This document shows, one piece after another, positions 26,416 through 36,034 of a stretch of DNA of 64,000 nt. The stretch's first letter is position 1, and each line of letters starts with the position of its first letter. The notes below the pieces were generated by a model. The model saw only the letters and a program-made list of their open reading frames with translations, did not search any database and was not told where the DNA came from. The stretch is taken from the NCBI RefSeq assembly GCF_027922305.1, contig NZ_BSFK01000016.1:186001-250000 (forward strand), in the 5' to 3' direction. The DNA is from Methylopila jiangsuensis. GTDB taxonomy: Bacteria; Pseudomonadota; Alphaproteobacteria; Rhizobiales; Methylopilaceae. The position numbers and the translations under genes were made by a program.

Positions 26416-27471
26416 ATGTCCAAAGGTTTCGATCCGCTGAAAAACGCTCCTGCGGCCAGTCCGCGCAAGCCCGGCTTCGCGCGCGAGGCCCCGTCCTCGC
26501 CGGCCGAGGTGACGCTCGCCTTCGAGGACAACCGCCACGCCTCCAGCCTGTTCGGCAGCCACGACCAGAACCTCGCCTTCCTGGAGCGCCGGCTCGGCGT
26601 GGAGGCGACCGTGCGCGGCAACCACGTGGGCCTGCGCGGCCCCGCGGAAGCCTGCCGGCAGGCCAAGAAAGTGCTGGAGAACCTCTACGACCGCGTCCGT
26701 CGCGGCGAGCCGGTGGCGCTCGGCGACGTGGACGGCGCGATCCGCATGACCACCTCGCAGGGCCAGCTCTTCCCCGCCGACGGCGAAGGCCCGCGCCCCG
26801 GCTTCGCGCAGGTCTCCACCCGCAAGAAGACCATCGTGGCCCGCACCGCCGCGCAGGACGCCTACATCCGCGCGCTCGCCAAGCACGAGCTGGTGTTCGC
26901 CACCGGCCCGGCCGGCACCGGCAAGACCTACATCGCGGTGGCCTGGGCCGCGGCGCTGATCGAGCGCGGCGAGGCCGACCGCATCATCCTGTCCCGCCCG
27001 GCGGTCGAGGCCGGCGAACGGCTCGGCTTCCTGCCCGGCGACATGAAGGAGAAGGTGGACCCCTATCTCCGCCCGCTCTACGATTCGCTCTACGACGTGA
27101 TGCCGGCCGAGAAGGTGGAGCGCGGCATCGCCTCCGGCATGATCGAGATCGCGCCGCTCGCCTTCATGCGCGGCCGAACCCTCGCCAACGCCGTGGTGCT
27201 GCTGGACGAGGCGCAGAACACCTCGTCCATGCAGATGAAGATGTTCCTGACGCGCCTCGGCGAGAACAGCCGCATGATCATCACCGGCGACCCGACCCAG
27301 ATCGACCTGCCGCCCGGCCAGGTCTCCGGCCTCGGCGAGGCGGTGGCGCTGCTGGAGAACGTCGAGGGCATCGGCGTCACCCGCTTCAGCTCCGCCGACG
27401 TGGTGCGGCACGAACTGGTCGCCCGCATCGTGCGCGCCTATGAGGGCGCCCATGACAGCCCGGAGGTCTGA
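26416..27471 (+). CDS. PhoH-like ATPase (PhoL/YbeZ type)
   Basis: About 351 residues. A KH-like N-terminal region (about 30-95) precedes the P-loop ATPase with Walker A GPAGTGKT at 164-171, VLLDEAQNTS as Walker B and SRMIITGDPTQID downstream. Family members work with YbeY in rRNA processing. An in-frame TTG at 26401 overlaps the miaB stop (TTGA) and could be the real start through coupling; the ATG at 26416 is used because it is the first standard codon. Followed by ybeY after 10 bp. Confidence 0.92.
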   Translation: MSKGFDPLKNAPAASPRKPGFAREAPSSPAEVTLAFEDNRHASSLFGSHDQNLAFLERRLGVEATVRGNHVGLRGPAEACRQAKKVLENLYDRVRRGEPVALGDVDGAIRMTTSQGQLFPADGEGPRPGFAQVSTRKKTIVARTAAQDAYIRALAKHELVFATGPAGTGKTYIAVAWAAALIERGEADRIILSRPAVEAGERLGFLPGDMKEKVDPYLRPLYDSLYDVMPAEKVERGIASGMIEIAPLAFMRGRTLANAVVLLDEAQNTSSMQMKMFLTRLGENSRMIITGDPTQIDLPPGQVSGLGEAVALLENVEGIGVTRFSSADVVRHELVARIVRAYEGAHDSPEV

Positions 27472-27481
27472 CGCGAAAGCG

Positions 27482-28000
27482 ATGAGCCCGGACCGATCTC
27501 CCCCCGTCGCGCTCGAAACCGTGCGCGACAGCGAACTCTGGACCGCCCTTCCCGACGCCGAGGCCATCGTCGCCCGCGCGGTCTGGGCCGCCTTCGCGGA
27601 AGGCGAGCTTGAAGCCCGCCCCGACGCGGAGCTGGCGGTGACGCTGGCGGACGACGCCCGCGTGCGGGAGCTGAACACGGACTGGCGCGGCAAGGAAACG
27701 CCCACCAACGTGCTGAGCTTCCCCGCTTACGAACCCGACGAGACCGCGGACGCGCCCATGCTCGGCGACGTCATCCTGGCCTACGAGACCGTAGCGCGCG
27801 AAGCCGACGCCGAGGGCAAGGCCATCGGCGACCACCTGGCCCATCTGGTGGTCCACGGCGTGCTGCACCTGTTCGGCTACGACCACGTCGACGACACCGA
27901 GGCGGAGGAGATGGAGACGCTGGAGACGGCCGCTCTCGCCCGCATCGGCGTGGCCGATCCTTACGCGGACGCCGACGCCGCGACCTCCCTGGAAAGCTGA
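27482..28000 (+). CDS. ybeY: endoribonuclease YbeY (16S rRNA maturation)
   Basis: About 172 residues. The zinc motif H-x3-H-x5-H is visible as HLVVHGVLHLFGYDH, and the upstream block RELNTDWRGKETPTNVLSFP is diagnostic. YbeY acts in 16S rRNA 3'-end maturation and ribosome quality control. The ATG at 27482 avoids overlap with phoH; an ATG at 27452 inside phoH is the alternative. The acidic tail after residue 160 is variable in the family. Confidence 0.94.
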   Translation: MSPDRSPPVALETVRDSELWTALPDAEAIVARAVWAAFAEGELEARPDAELAVTLADDARVRELNTDWRGKETPTNVLSFPAYEPDETADAPMLGDVILAYETVAREADAEGKAIGDHLAHLVVHGVLHLFGYDHVDDTEAEEMETLETAALARIGVADPYADADAATSLES

Positions 28001-28014
28001 ACGGTTCCGACGCC

Positions 28015-29007
28015 ATGTCCTCCTCCGACCATTCCTCCCGCGACCGAGCGTCCCAGACGCACGACGGCGAGGCCCGCCCGGACAGCTGGGTCGACCGAAT
28101 ACGCTCATTCGTCGGCCTCGGCGCCGCGCCCACCCTGCGCGAGGCGCTGGCCGAGGCGATCGAGGACCCGGCGGACGACGCCTCCGTCACCCCGCAGGAG
28201 CGGGTTCTGCTGCGCAACGTGCTCGGCCTGCACGACACCCGGGTCGACGACGTGATGGTGCCCCGCACCGAGATCAAGGCGGCGCCGGCGGACATCTCCT
28301 TCGCCGAGCTGCTGCAGGCGTTTCTCGTCGCCGGCCATTCCCGGCTGCCGGTGCATCACGGCTCGCTCGACGAGCCGGCGGGCATGGTCCACATCAAGGA
28401 CGCGCTCGGCCGGATCGCCGGCGCCTCGGGGCCCGAGGGCCTGCCTGCGGGCGCGATCGACTTCTCCGCCCGCATCGGCGACCTCGACCTGATCCGGCCG
28501 GTGATCTACGCGCCGCCCTCCATGACGGTGATGGACCTGCTGGCGCGCATGCAGTCGCAGCATGTGCATCTGGCGCTGGTGGTGGACGAATATGGCGGCG
28601 TCGACGGCCTGGTCTCGATCGAGGATCTGGTCGAGACCATCGTGGGCGACATCGAGGACGAGCACGACGACGCGGTCGAGGCGCGCATCGCGCCCGACGG
28701 CGCCGGCGGCTTCGTGGCCGACGCCCGCGCCTCGCTGGAGGACGTGGCCGAGGCGGTGGGACCGAGCTTCGACGTCTCCGACTTCATCGACGACGTGGAC
28801 ACGATCGGCGGGCTGATCGTGACGCTCGCCGGCCGGGTGCCGGCGCAGGGCGACGTGATCGCGGGTCCGGGCGGCCGGCTGATCGAGGTGCTGGACGCCA
28901 ACCCCCGCCGGGTGGTGTCGGTGCGCATCTCCCGGCCCGAGCGCGATCCCGAGCGCGACGGCGACGAATCGGATACCTCCGGCAGGGACGCCGCCAACGC
29001 GGCCTGA
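28015..29007 (+). CDS. CBS-domain CorC/HlyC-type protein
   Basis: 330 residues, soluble. After an acidic N-terminus (about 1-65) come two CBS motifs (about 75-200; VDDVMVPRTEI and MQSQHVHLALVVDEYGGVDGLVSIEDLVETIVGDIEDEHDD) and a CorC_HlyC domain (about 210-315; GLIVTLAGRVPAQGD). The family is linked to magnesium/cobalt export and sits next to lnt in many proteobacteria. There is no membrane helix, so it is probably a peripheral regulator rather than a transporter. Starts 14 bp after ybeY. Confidence 0.92.
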   Translation: MSSSDHSSRDRASQTHDGEARPDSWVDRIRSFVGLGAAPTLREALAEAIEDPADDASVTPQERVLLRNVLGLHDTRVDDVMVPRTEIKAAPADISFAELLQAFLVAGHSRLPVHHGSLDEPAGMVHIKDALGRIAGASGPEGLPAGAIDFSARIGDLDLIRPVIYAPPSMTVMDLLARMQSQHVHLALVVDEYGGVDGLVSIEDLVETIVGDIEDEHDDAVEARIAPDGAGGFVADARASLEDVAEAVGPSFDVSDFIDDVDTIGGLIVTLAGRVPAQGDVIAGPGGRLIEVLDANPRRVVSVRISRPERDPERDGDESDTSGRDAANAA

Positions 29008-29049
29008 TCGCCCGCCACGGGGCGGCGCGATCCACCGGGGCCCGACCGC

Positions 29050-30636
29050 ATGACGCGCCGCTCGCCGCTCGCCGCCCTCGCGCAGACCGTCACGCTGGCG
29101 AACGGCTGGCGGCGGGTCATGATCGCGTTTTCGGCCGGCGCAGCCTCCGCTCTCGCCATGCCGCCGCTGTCGCTCTGGCCGGTTCTGGCGCTGAGCTTCC
29201 CCGTCGCCGTGTTCCTGATCGACGGCGCCGCCGGCGCCACCCGCGGCCGGACGATCCTGTCCGCGGCCGTCGCCGGCTGGTGGTTCGGCTTCGGCTATTT
29301 CCTCGGCGGGCTGTGGTGGATCGGCTCCGCCTTTCTGGTGGACGCCGACATCTTCGGCTGGCTGATGCCGCTCGGGGTCGCCGGCCTGCCCGCGGGTCTC
29401 GCGCTGTTTCCCGCCGCGGGCTTCGCGCTCGCCCGCGCGCTCTGGAGCGGCGGCGGCCGGCGCGTGTTCGCCTTCGCCGGCGCGCTTGGACTCGCCGAGA
29501 CGCTGCGCGGCCACGTCCTCACCGGCTTTCCCTGGAACGCCTTCGGCTACGCGCTGGCCGACCAGAGCTGGTTCGGCCAGTTCGCCTCCGTGGTCGGCGT
29601 CGAGGGCCTGACCTTCATCGCGCTCGCCGTGTTCGCGGCGCCGGCGGCGCTCGTCGGTCCCCGTCCGGCCTGGCGCGGCGCCGCGGCGGCGGCGCTGACG
29701 CTCGCGGGCCTCGCCGCCTTCGGCGCCGGCCGTCTTGCGCTCGGGCCGACCGAATACGATCCGCGCGTGACGGTGCGGGCGATCCAGCCGGAGATTCCGC
29801 AGGACATCAAGACCCAGGAGGCTCAGCGCGACGTCGTCATGGACGCCTATCTGGCGTTGTCGGACGAGGCGCGGGGGCCGGAGAGCCGGGGACTCGCCGA
29901 CGCCACGCTGACGGTGTGGCCGGAGTCCGCCTTCCCCTTCATCCTGTCCCGCACGCCCGAGGCGCTGTCTCGCATCGGCGCGAGCCTCGCGCCCGGCGCC
30001 ACGCTCGCCACCGGCGCGGTGCGCGGCGAACTGCGGCCGGACGGAACGCCGCAGTTCTGGAACGCGCTCCATCTTGTCGGGGACGACGGCGCGATCCACG
30101 CCACTTACGACAAGCTGCATCTGGTGCCGTTCGGCGAGTATCTGCCGTTCCAGGCCCTGCTGGAGGCGGTCGGGCTGCAGCAGCTCACCAGGCTGCAGGG
30201 CGGCTTCTCGGCCGGCGACCGCGCCACCCTGATCGCGCTGCCGCAGGGGCCCCGCTTTCGCGCGCTGATCTGCTACGAAGCGATCTTTCCGGGCGAGATC
30301 GCCGGCGGCGAACGGCCGGACTTCCTGCTGAACGTCACCAACGACGCCTGGTTCGGCCACACCCCCGGCCCGCTACAGCATGCGGCGCAGGCGCGGGTGC
30401 GGGCGATCGAGCAGGGCCTTCCGCTGGTGCGCTCCGCCAATGGCGGCGTGTCCATGGTGGTCGACGCTTACGGCCGCGTGCTCGCCGCCCTTCCGCTCGG
30501 TCAGCGCGGCGTCGTGGACTCCCGGCTCCCCTTGAAAATTGCGCCGACGATTTACGACACAACTCGCGGTATGTTATTTCTGCTGTTCCCCATCGTTTTC
30601 ATGCTCGCCGCAGTTCTGCGGCGGCGCAGTGTTTGA
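29050..30636 (+). CDS. lnt: apolipoprotein N-acyltransferase
   Basis: 528 residues. An N-terminal membrane part with about six helices is followed by a nitrilase-like periplasmic domain (about 235-505) and a C-terminal helix. The catalytic triad is in WPESAFPF (Glu), YDKLHLVPFGEYLP (Lys) and LICYEAIFPGEI (Cys). It adds the third acyl chain to lipoproteins in the inner membrane. The window also encodes a probable lipoprotein (52106). The praR-like promoter starts over its stop codon. Confidence 0.96.
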   Translation: MTRRSPLAALAQTVTLANGWRRVMIAFSAGAASALAMPPLSLWPVLALSFPVAVFLIDGAAGATRGRTILSAAVAGWWFGFGYFLGGLWWIGSAFLVDADIFGWLMPLGVAGLPAGLALFPAAGFALARALWSGGGRRVFAFAGALGLAETLRGHVLTGFPWNAFGYALADQSWFGQFASVVGVEGLTFIALAVFAAPAALVGPRPAWRGAAAAALTLAGLAAFGAGRLALGPTEYDPRVTVRAIQPEIPQDIKTQEAQRDVVMDAYLALSDEARGPESRGLADATLTVWPESAFPFILSRTPEALSRIGASLAPGATLATGAVRGELRPDGTPQFWNALHLVGDDGAIHATYDKLHLVPFGEYLPFQALLEAVGLQQLTRLQGGFSAGDRATLIALPQGPRFRALICYEAIFPGEIAGGERPDFLLNVTNDAWFGHTPGPLQHAAQARVRAIEQGLPLVRSANGGVSMVVDAYGRVLAALPLGQRGVVDSRLPLKIAPTIYDTTRGMLFLLFPIVFMLAAVLRRRSV

Positions 30637-30688
30637 CATTCCTAAGGAGACGCCGACTAATGGCGCCACTACGCCGGTAGTCGGCGTC
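30633..30688 (+). promoter_or_regulatory. promoter and inverted-repeat operator of the PraR-like gene
   Basis: TTGACA (30633-30638), which overlaps the lnt stop, a 17-bp spacer and ACTAAT (30656-30661) form a sigma-70-type promoter. A perfect 11-bp inverted repeat (GACGCCGACTA 30649-30659 with TAGTCGGCGTC 30678-30688) overlaps the -10 element and start region, as an autoregulatory operator would. As RNA the same repeat could form a hairpin ending the lnt transcript. Confidence 0.5.
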
Positions 30689-30785
30689 GGGACGTCGAAC
30701 GCCCGTGGCCGTTCGTGCGCACATCGTTGATAATCTTGTACGGCGGGGGCGCGCCGCACGGAGGGACCGCGAGGAGACGAGGACT

Positions 30786-31199
30786 ATGATTAAGAAAACG
30801 CCGAACCCGGTCGACAAGCATGTCGGCAGCCGGGTCCGCATGAGGCGTGTCTTGATCGGGATGAGCCAGGAAAAGCTTGGAGAAGCTCTGGGCATCACCT
30901 TCCAGCAGATCCAGAAATACGAGAAAGGCGCCAACCGCATCGGCGCCAGCCGCATGCAGCAGATTTCAAACGTGCTGGGCGTCCCCGTCTCCTACTTCTT
31001 CGACGACGCCCCCGGGGCCGAGACCGCCCGGGGCGGATTGTCCGAGGCCCCCGGCTCCGATTACGTGGTCGACTTTCTCTCCACCACTGAAGGCCTCCAG
31101 CTCAACAAGGCGTTCGCGCGCATCTCCGACGCCAAGGTGCGGCGCAAGATCGTCGAGCTCGTCGCCTCGCTCGCGGATGTGGAGCCTGCGGCCGGCTGA
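30786..31199 (+). CDS. XRE-family HTH regulator, PraR/PhrR-like
   Basis: 137 residues. The helix-turn-helix (about 18-70) reads GSRVRMRRVLIGMSQEKLGEALGITFQQIQKYEKGANRIGASRM, nearly the family signature. The C-terminal part (YVVDFLSTTEGLQLNKAFARISDAKVRRKIVELV) is an oligomerisation helix typical of the rhizobial PraR/PhrR group between lnt and metK, which influences quorum sensing, attachment or acid response. The start ATG at 30786 follows GAGGAGACGAGGACT. The target genes are unknown. Confidence 0.88.
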   Translation: MIKKTPNPVDKHVGSRVRMRRVLIGMSQEKLGEALGITFQQIQKYEKGANRIGASRMQQISNVLGVPVSYFFDDAPGAETARGGLSEAPGSDYVVDFLSTTEGLQLNKAFARISDAKVRRKIVELVASLADVEPAAG

Positions 31200-31245
31200 C
31201 CGCCGGCCCGCCTTGACCCGCTCGGACGCTTCTGCGAAGAACGGC

Positions 31246-31265
31246 GCGTTCGTTCTAACGAACGC
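31246..31265. promoter_or_regulatory. perfect 9-bp palindrome upstream of metK
   Basis: GCGTTCGTT (31246-31254) and AACGAACGC (31257-31265) are exact inverted complements two bases apart, 26 bp before the metK start. It could be a dimeric operator or an RNA stem next to the ribosome site. No SAM-II or SAM/SAH riboswitch pattern was seen in this short leader. Confidence 0.4.
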
Positions 31266-31291
31266 CCTCGTTCTCGAGTGGGAGTTCAGTC

Positions 31292-32464
<1,173 letters not shown>

Positions 32465-32507
32465 GCTCAAGGCGCGCCGCGTCGGGCGGCATGAAGGTGA
32501 CGGCGTG

Positions 32508-33200
32508 ATGTCCGACGAGGCGATGCGTTACGAAGGGTCGTTCTTCGGCCGACGCCGCGGCAAGCCGCTGCGCGCCGGCCGCGCCGCGCTGATCGCGGAC
32601 GACCTGCCCGAGCTGAAGGTCGACCTCGCCGCCGTGCCGGACGACCTCGGGGCGCTGTTCCCGGTCCCGGTGCGCGAGGTGCGGCTGGAGATCGGCTTCG
32701 GCGGCGCCGAGCACCTGCTGCACGAGGCGACCCAGAACCCGGACGTGGGCTTCATCGGGGTCGAGCCGTTCCTCGCCGGGCTCGCCAAGGGCCTCGCCGG
32801 CATCGAGCGGCTCGGCTTGCGCAACGTGCGGCTCTACGACGACGACGCCACGCAGCTGCTCGACGCGCTGCCCGAGGCCTCGCTCGCCCGGGTGGATCTG
32901 CTCTATCCCGATCCCTGGCCCAAGACCCGGCACTGGAAGCGCCGCTTCGTGTCGGACCAGAACCTCGGCCGCATCGCCCGCGCTCTGAAAGCCGGGGCGC
33001 CGTTCCGCTTCGCCTCCGACATCGACACCTATGTGGCCTGGACGCTGGAGCACGCCCGCCGCTCGCCGGATTTCGAGTGGACGGCCGCCAAGGCCGACGA
33101 CTGGCGGCGCCCCTGGGCCGGCTGGCCGGGCACCCGCTACGAGGCCAAGGCCATCCGGGAAGGCCGCAGGGGCAACTACCTGGTCTTCCGCCGGCTCTGA
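32508..33200 (+). CDS. trmB: tRNA (guanine-N7-)-methyltransferase
   Basis: 230 residues. The SAM-binding motif is [14 protein letters not shown], the catalytic block [18 protein letters not shown], and the C-terminal motif ends with [16 protein letters not shown]. It methylates G46 of tRNAs. A GTG one codon upstream is an alternative start. It follows metK by 43 bp in the common order metK-trmB. The usual downstream rimP is absent here, since the next gene is on the opposite strand. Confidence 0.95.
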   Translation: MSDEAMRYEGSFFGRRRGKPLRAGRAALIADDLPELKVDLAAVPDDLGALFPVPVREVRLEIGFGGAEHLLHEATQNPDVGFIGVEPFLAGLAKGLAGIERLGLRNVRLYDDDATQLLDALPEASLARVDLLYPDPWPKTRHWKRRFVSDQNLGRIARALKAGAPFRFASDIDTYVAWTLEHARRSPDFEWTAAKADDWRRPWAGWPGTRYEAKAIREGRRGNYLVFRRL

Positions 33201-33206
33201 CGGGCG

Positions 33207-33980
33207 TCAGCCGTAGCGGTGCAGCGTGGCGCCGTGGGCCTTGAGCCAGGCCTCGGCCCGCTCGTAGTCGGGATAGATCGCCGCCACATGGGCCCAGTAG
33301 CGGGGCCCGTGGTTCATCTCCCGGCGGTGCGCCACTTCGTGGGCGGCGAGATAGTCCAGCACATGGGCGGGCGCGAGGATCAGCCGCCACGAGAAGGCGA
33401 GGTCGCCGGAGGACGAGCACGACCCCCAGCGGGTGGTCGTGTCCTTCAGCGTCACCCGGCCGACCGTGACGCCCAGAGCCGACGCGTGGCGGGACGTCGC
33501 CGCCAGCAGGTCCTTGCGCGCCTCGCGCTTCAGGAAATCGGCGACGCGGCGGGCGGCGTGGGGCGGGTGGCCGTGCACCGCCAGCGTCGGCGGCTCGCCC
33601 CGGAGGCCCGGCTCGATCCGCACCAGACCGCGCGCGCCCTCGCGCAGCGCGATGCGATGGCCGACGCCCCGGATCGGGACCATCTCGCCGTCCGCGAACG
33701 GAATCCGGTCCGGCAGCCGCGCAAGGCGCTGCTCGATCCAGTCCACATGCCGCTCCACGAAGTCCCGGGCGGCGGCGATCGGCGTGCGCGCCGGCAGCGT
33801 CAGCGTCACGTCCCGGGCGGCGGCCCGCACCCGAAGCGTCATGCGCCGGGCCCGGGCGGTGCGCCGCACCGCGATCGCCACCTCGCCCATGCGGGTCGCC
33901 ACCGTCAGCGCGTCGCCGAGGGCGCGGGGCTCGGGACGACGGACGGGGGCGCGGAGGCCAAGAGCGCGGAGCAGGGACAT
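33207..33980 (-). CDS. SprT/YgjP-like zinc metallopeptidase (DUF45)
   Basis: 257 residues. The zinc motif is AAHEVAHRREMNHGPRYW (HExxH plus a downstream His), with the DTTTRWGSCSSSGDLAFSWRLILAP block typical of the YgjP/DUF45 group. It has no signal peptide. The substrate is unknown. Its start lies 54 bp from an exact CtrA-type box, the only cell-cycle clue. Convergent with trmB by 6 bp. Confidence 0.85.
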   Translation of the reverse strand: MSLLRALGLRAPVRRPEPRALGDALTVATRMGEVAIAVRRTARARRMTLRVRAAARDVTLTLPARTPIAAARDFVERHVDWIEQRLARLPDRIPFADGEMVPIRGVGHRIALREGARGLVRIEPGLRGEPPTLAVHGHPPHAARRVADFLKREARKDLLAATSRHASALGVTVGRVTLKDTTTRWGSCSSSGDLAFSWRLILAPAHVLDYLAAHEVAHRREMNHGPRYWAHVAAIYPDYERAEAWLKAHGATLHRYG

Positions 33981-34033
33981 CGGCGGCGGGAGGCTTTCGG
34001 CGGACGGGCGAGAGCATCGAAACGAATCAACGC

Positions 34034-34049
34034 TTAACGGGACTTTAAC
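34034..34049. promoter_or_regulatory. exact CtrA box with flanking GANTC sites
   Basis: TTAA (34034-34037), seven bases, TTAA (34045-34048) and C (34049) match the consensus TTAA-N7-TTAAC. GAATC at 34024-34028 and GATTC at 34056-34060 are CcrM-type GANTC sites on either side. It lies upstream of the metallopeptidase gene and downstream of the hydrolase gene, both read leftward. Confidence 0.6.
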
Positions 34050-34076
34050 CGTGCCGATTCCCGCGAGGCGAGCCCT

Positions 34077-34844
34077 TCACGCCGCCGGAGCGATCCCATC
34101 CACCGCCGCGATCAGCCGGGCGATGTCCTCGTCCCGGGACAGGCGGTGGTCGCCGTCCTTGATCAGCGTCACCACCACGTCGTCCTCCGCGAGCCGGTCC
34201 ACCAGTCGCATGGCGTGCTCCCACGGCACGTCCACGTCGCGCATGCCCTGCAGGATGTGGACCGGGGCGCCGATCGTGACCGGCGCGTCCAGGAGGAGAT
34301 GATCGCGCCCCTCCTCGATCAGCGCGCGGGTGATCGGGTAGGGGCCGGGCGCGTAGGCGCTCGGGCGCATCCAGCGGCCGGTCTCGACGATCTCGCGGCG
34401 GGTCTCGTTCGAGAAGCGCTCCCACATCAGCGCCTCGGTGAAGTCGGCGGCGGGCGCGATCAGCACCAGCCCGGCGAGCGGCGCGGCGCTGCGGCGGGCG
34501 GCGAGCAGCGCGATCCACCCGCCCATGGAAGAGCCCACCAGCACCGGCGCGGGGCCTGCGAAGGCCGCGATCGCAGCCTCCGCGTCCTCCAGCCATGTCC
34601 CGATGGTCCCGTCCTCGAAGGCGCCGCTGGAGGCGCCGTGGCCGGAGTAGTCGAAGCGCAGCACGGCGCGGCCCGCGCGTTCGCCCCACTGGTCGATGGC
34701 GGTGGCCTTGGTGGCGGTCATGTCCGAGCGGAAGCCGCCGAGCCAGACGACGCAGGGGCCGGCGCCGGGGCGGAACAGGACCGCGATCTCGCGCGCGTCT
34801 GCGCCGTCTCCCACGGTCAGGACCTTGCGTTCCGGCGCCGTCAT
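34077..34844 (-). CDS. alpha/beta hydrolase (serine type)
   Basis: 255 residues. The nucleophile elbow is GSSMGG, the aspartate is probably in LQGMRDVDVPW, and the histidine in KDGDHRLSR, so the triad is complete. The fold start GPCVVWLGGFRSDM and FDYSGHGASSG are typical of ABHD10/palmitoyl-thioesterase-like enzymes. The substrate is unknown. The ATG at 34844 follows CAGGAGACGG; an ATG 39 bases earlier is weaker. It is read in the same direction as the AEC transporter behind it, 42 bp away. Confidence 0.85.
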   Translation of the reverse strand: MTAPERKVLTVGDGADAREIAVLFRPGAGPCVVWLGGFRSDMTATKATAIDQWGERAGRAVLRFDYSGHGASSGAFEDGTIGTWLEDAEAAIAAFAGPAPVLVGSSMGGWIALLAARRSAAPLAGLVLIAPAADFTEALMWERFSNETRREIVETGRWMRPSAYAPGPYPITRALIEEGRDHLLLDAPVTIGAPVHILQGMRDVDVPWEHAMRLVDRLAEDDVVVTLIKDGDHRLSRDEDIARLIAAVDGIAPAA

Positions 34845-34886
34845 CGGCCGTCTCCTGGAAAATGCGTCGTTCGGATCGGACAAGCG

Positions 34887-35822
34887 TCAGACGACGCCCA
34901 GCACCCACAGCCAGAACGACACCGTGACCACCGACAGCGCGGTGGAGACGGCGACGGCGGCCGAGGAGGTTTTTTCGCCCACCTTGTAGCGCGCCGCCAC
35001 CAGATAGGCGTTCACGCCGCTCGGCATGGCGGCGAACAGCACCGCCACGCCGGCCCAGACCGGCGGGACGGGCAGCGCGTGGACCGCGAGCAGCCAGACG
35101 ATGAGGGGATGGACCACGAGCTTCAGCCCGCTGATGACCAGCACCGGCTTCACGTCGCCCCGCATGCCGTAGCGCTTCAGCGCCAGCCCCATGGCGACCA
35201 GCGCGCAGGGGCTGGCGGTGGCGGCGAGCTGGTCGACGATCGCCTTCAGCGCGCCGGAGGGCTGGTAGCCCGCCGTCTGCGCCGCAAGGCCGGCGGCGAG
35301 CGCCACCACGATCGGATGGGTGAGGATGGTGCGGGCCAGCCGGCCCGCGACGGCGAGGCCGCGCCGCTCGGAGCCCGCGGTCTCGATCTGCAGCGTCACC
35401 ACCGTCATCATGATCGGCAGATGGATGGCGAGCAGCAGGAACAGCGGCGTCGCGCCCGTGGCGCCATAGGCCTGCAGGATCAGCGGCACGCCCACCAGCA
35501 CCGTGTTGGACTGGCCGGAGGCGAAGCCGTGGATCGCGGCCTCCCGCCGGTCCCGGCCGAACAGACGGCGGGCGCAGAGCGCGCCCAGCGTCCAGACCAC
35601 CGCGACGCCGGCGAAATAGGCGACCCAGTAGCCCCAGGGGTTCTGCTCCACCGCGCCGCCGGTCGACAGCGTGCGGAAGATCAGCGCCGGGATCGCCAGC
35701 AGGAACACGTAGTCCGACAGGCCGTCGCCCGCGCGCTCGCCCATCAGGCGCAGCTGCGCCGCGCCGTAGCCGAGGCCGATGAGGCCGAAGGTCGGCAGCA
35801 CGATGGCGAGGAGATCGGACAT
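34887..35822 (-). CDS. AEC family transporter (auxin efflux carrier-like)
   Basis: 311 residues with about ten hydrophobic helices in two halves, opening LLAIVLPTFGLIGLGYGAAQLRLM and containing SGQSNTVLVGVPLILQAYG, the family's asparagine-rich region. AEC carriers export or import organic anions such as malate; the substrate is unknown here. An inner-membrane protein. Divergent from the small hybrid kinase with a 212-bp gap holding a near-CtrA box. Confidence 0.9.
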   Translation of the reverse strand: MSDLLAIVLPTFGLIGLGYGAAQLRLMGERAGDGLSDYVFLLAIPALIFRTLSTGGAVEQNPWGYWVAYFAGVAVVWTLGALCARRLFGRDRREAAIHGFASGQSNTVLVGVPLILQAYGATGATPLFLLLAIHLPIMMTVVTLQIETAGSERRGLAVAGRLARTILTHPIVVALAAGLAAQTAGYQPSGALKAIVDQLAATASPCALVAMGLALKRYGMRGDVKPVLVISGLKLVVHPLIVWLLAVHALPVPPVWAGVAVLFAAMPSGVNAYLVAARYKVGEKTSSAAVAVSTALSVVTVSFWLWVLGVV

Positions 35823-35955
35823 GGGTTGGGCTCAATGGGCGCCGTTCGCGGCGAACGGTCGCGTGTCCCCGATTAGGACAGTCGCGCCGGCCCGGTCAAC
35901 GCGGCGGCGCGGAAGCTGGGGACAGCGCGTTTGCAGGCGGGATTTCGCGATCGGT

Positions 35956-35970
35956 TTAGCCCATCCTTAA
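35956..35970. promoter_or_regulatory. near-consensus CtrA box (7 of 8)
   Basis: TTAG (35956-35959), seven bases, TTAA (35967-35970) differs from TTAA-N7-TTAA at one base. It lies about 65 bp upstream of the hybrid kinase gene and 134 bp from the transporter start. Weak on its own; recorded because two exact boxes occur nearby in the window. Confidence 0.3.
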
Positions 35971-36034
35971 AGCCTCGGGGGCAGGTTCGGGCCGACGTTC
36001 CCGCCGCCGAAGGACCAGAAGGACGATCGCCCGC

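Noticed and set aside
31200-31291. Possible SAM-II or SAM/SAH riboswitch before metK
   Set aside because: The leader is only about 90 bases and lacks the pseudoknot motifs; it holds just a palindrome.
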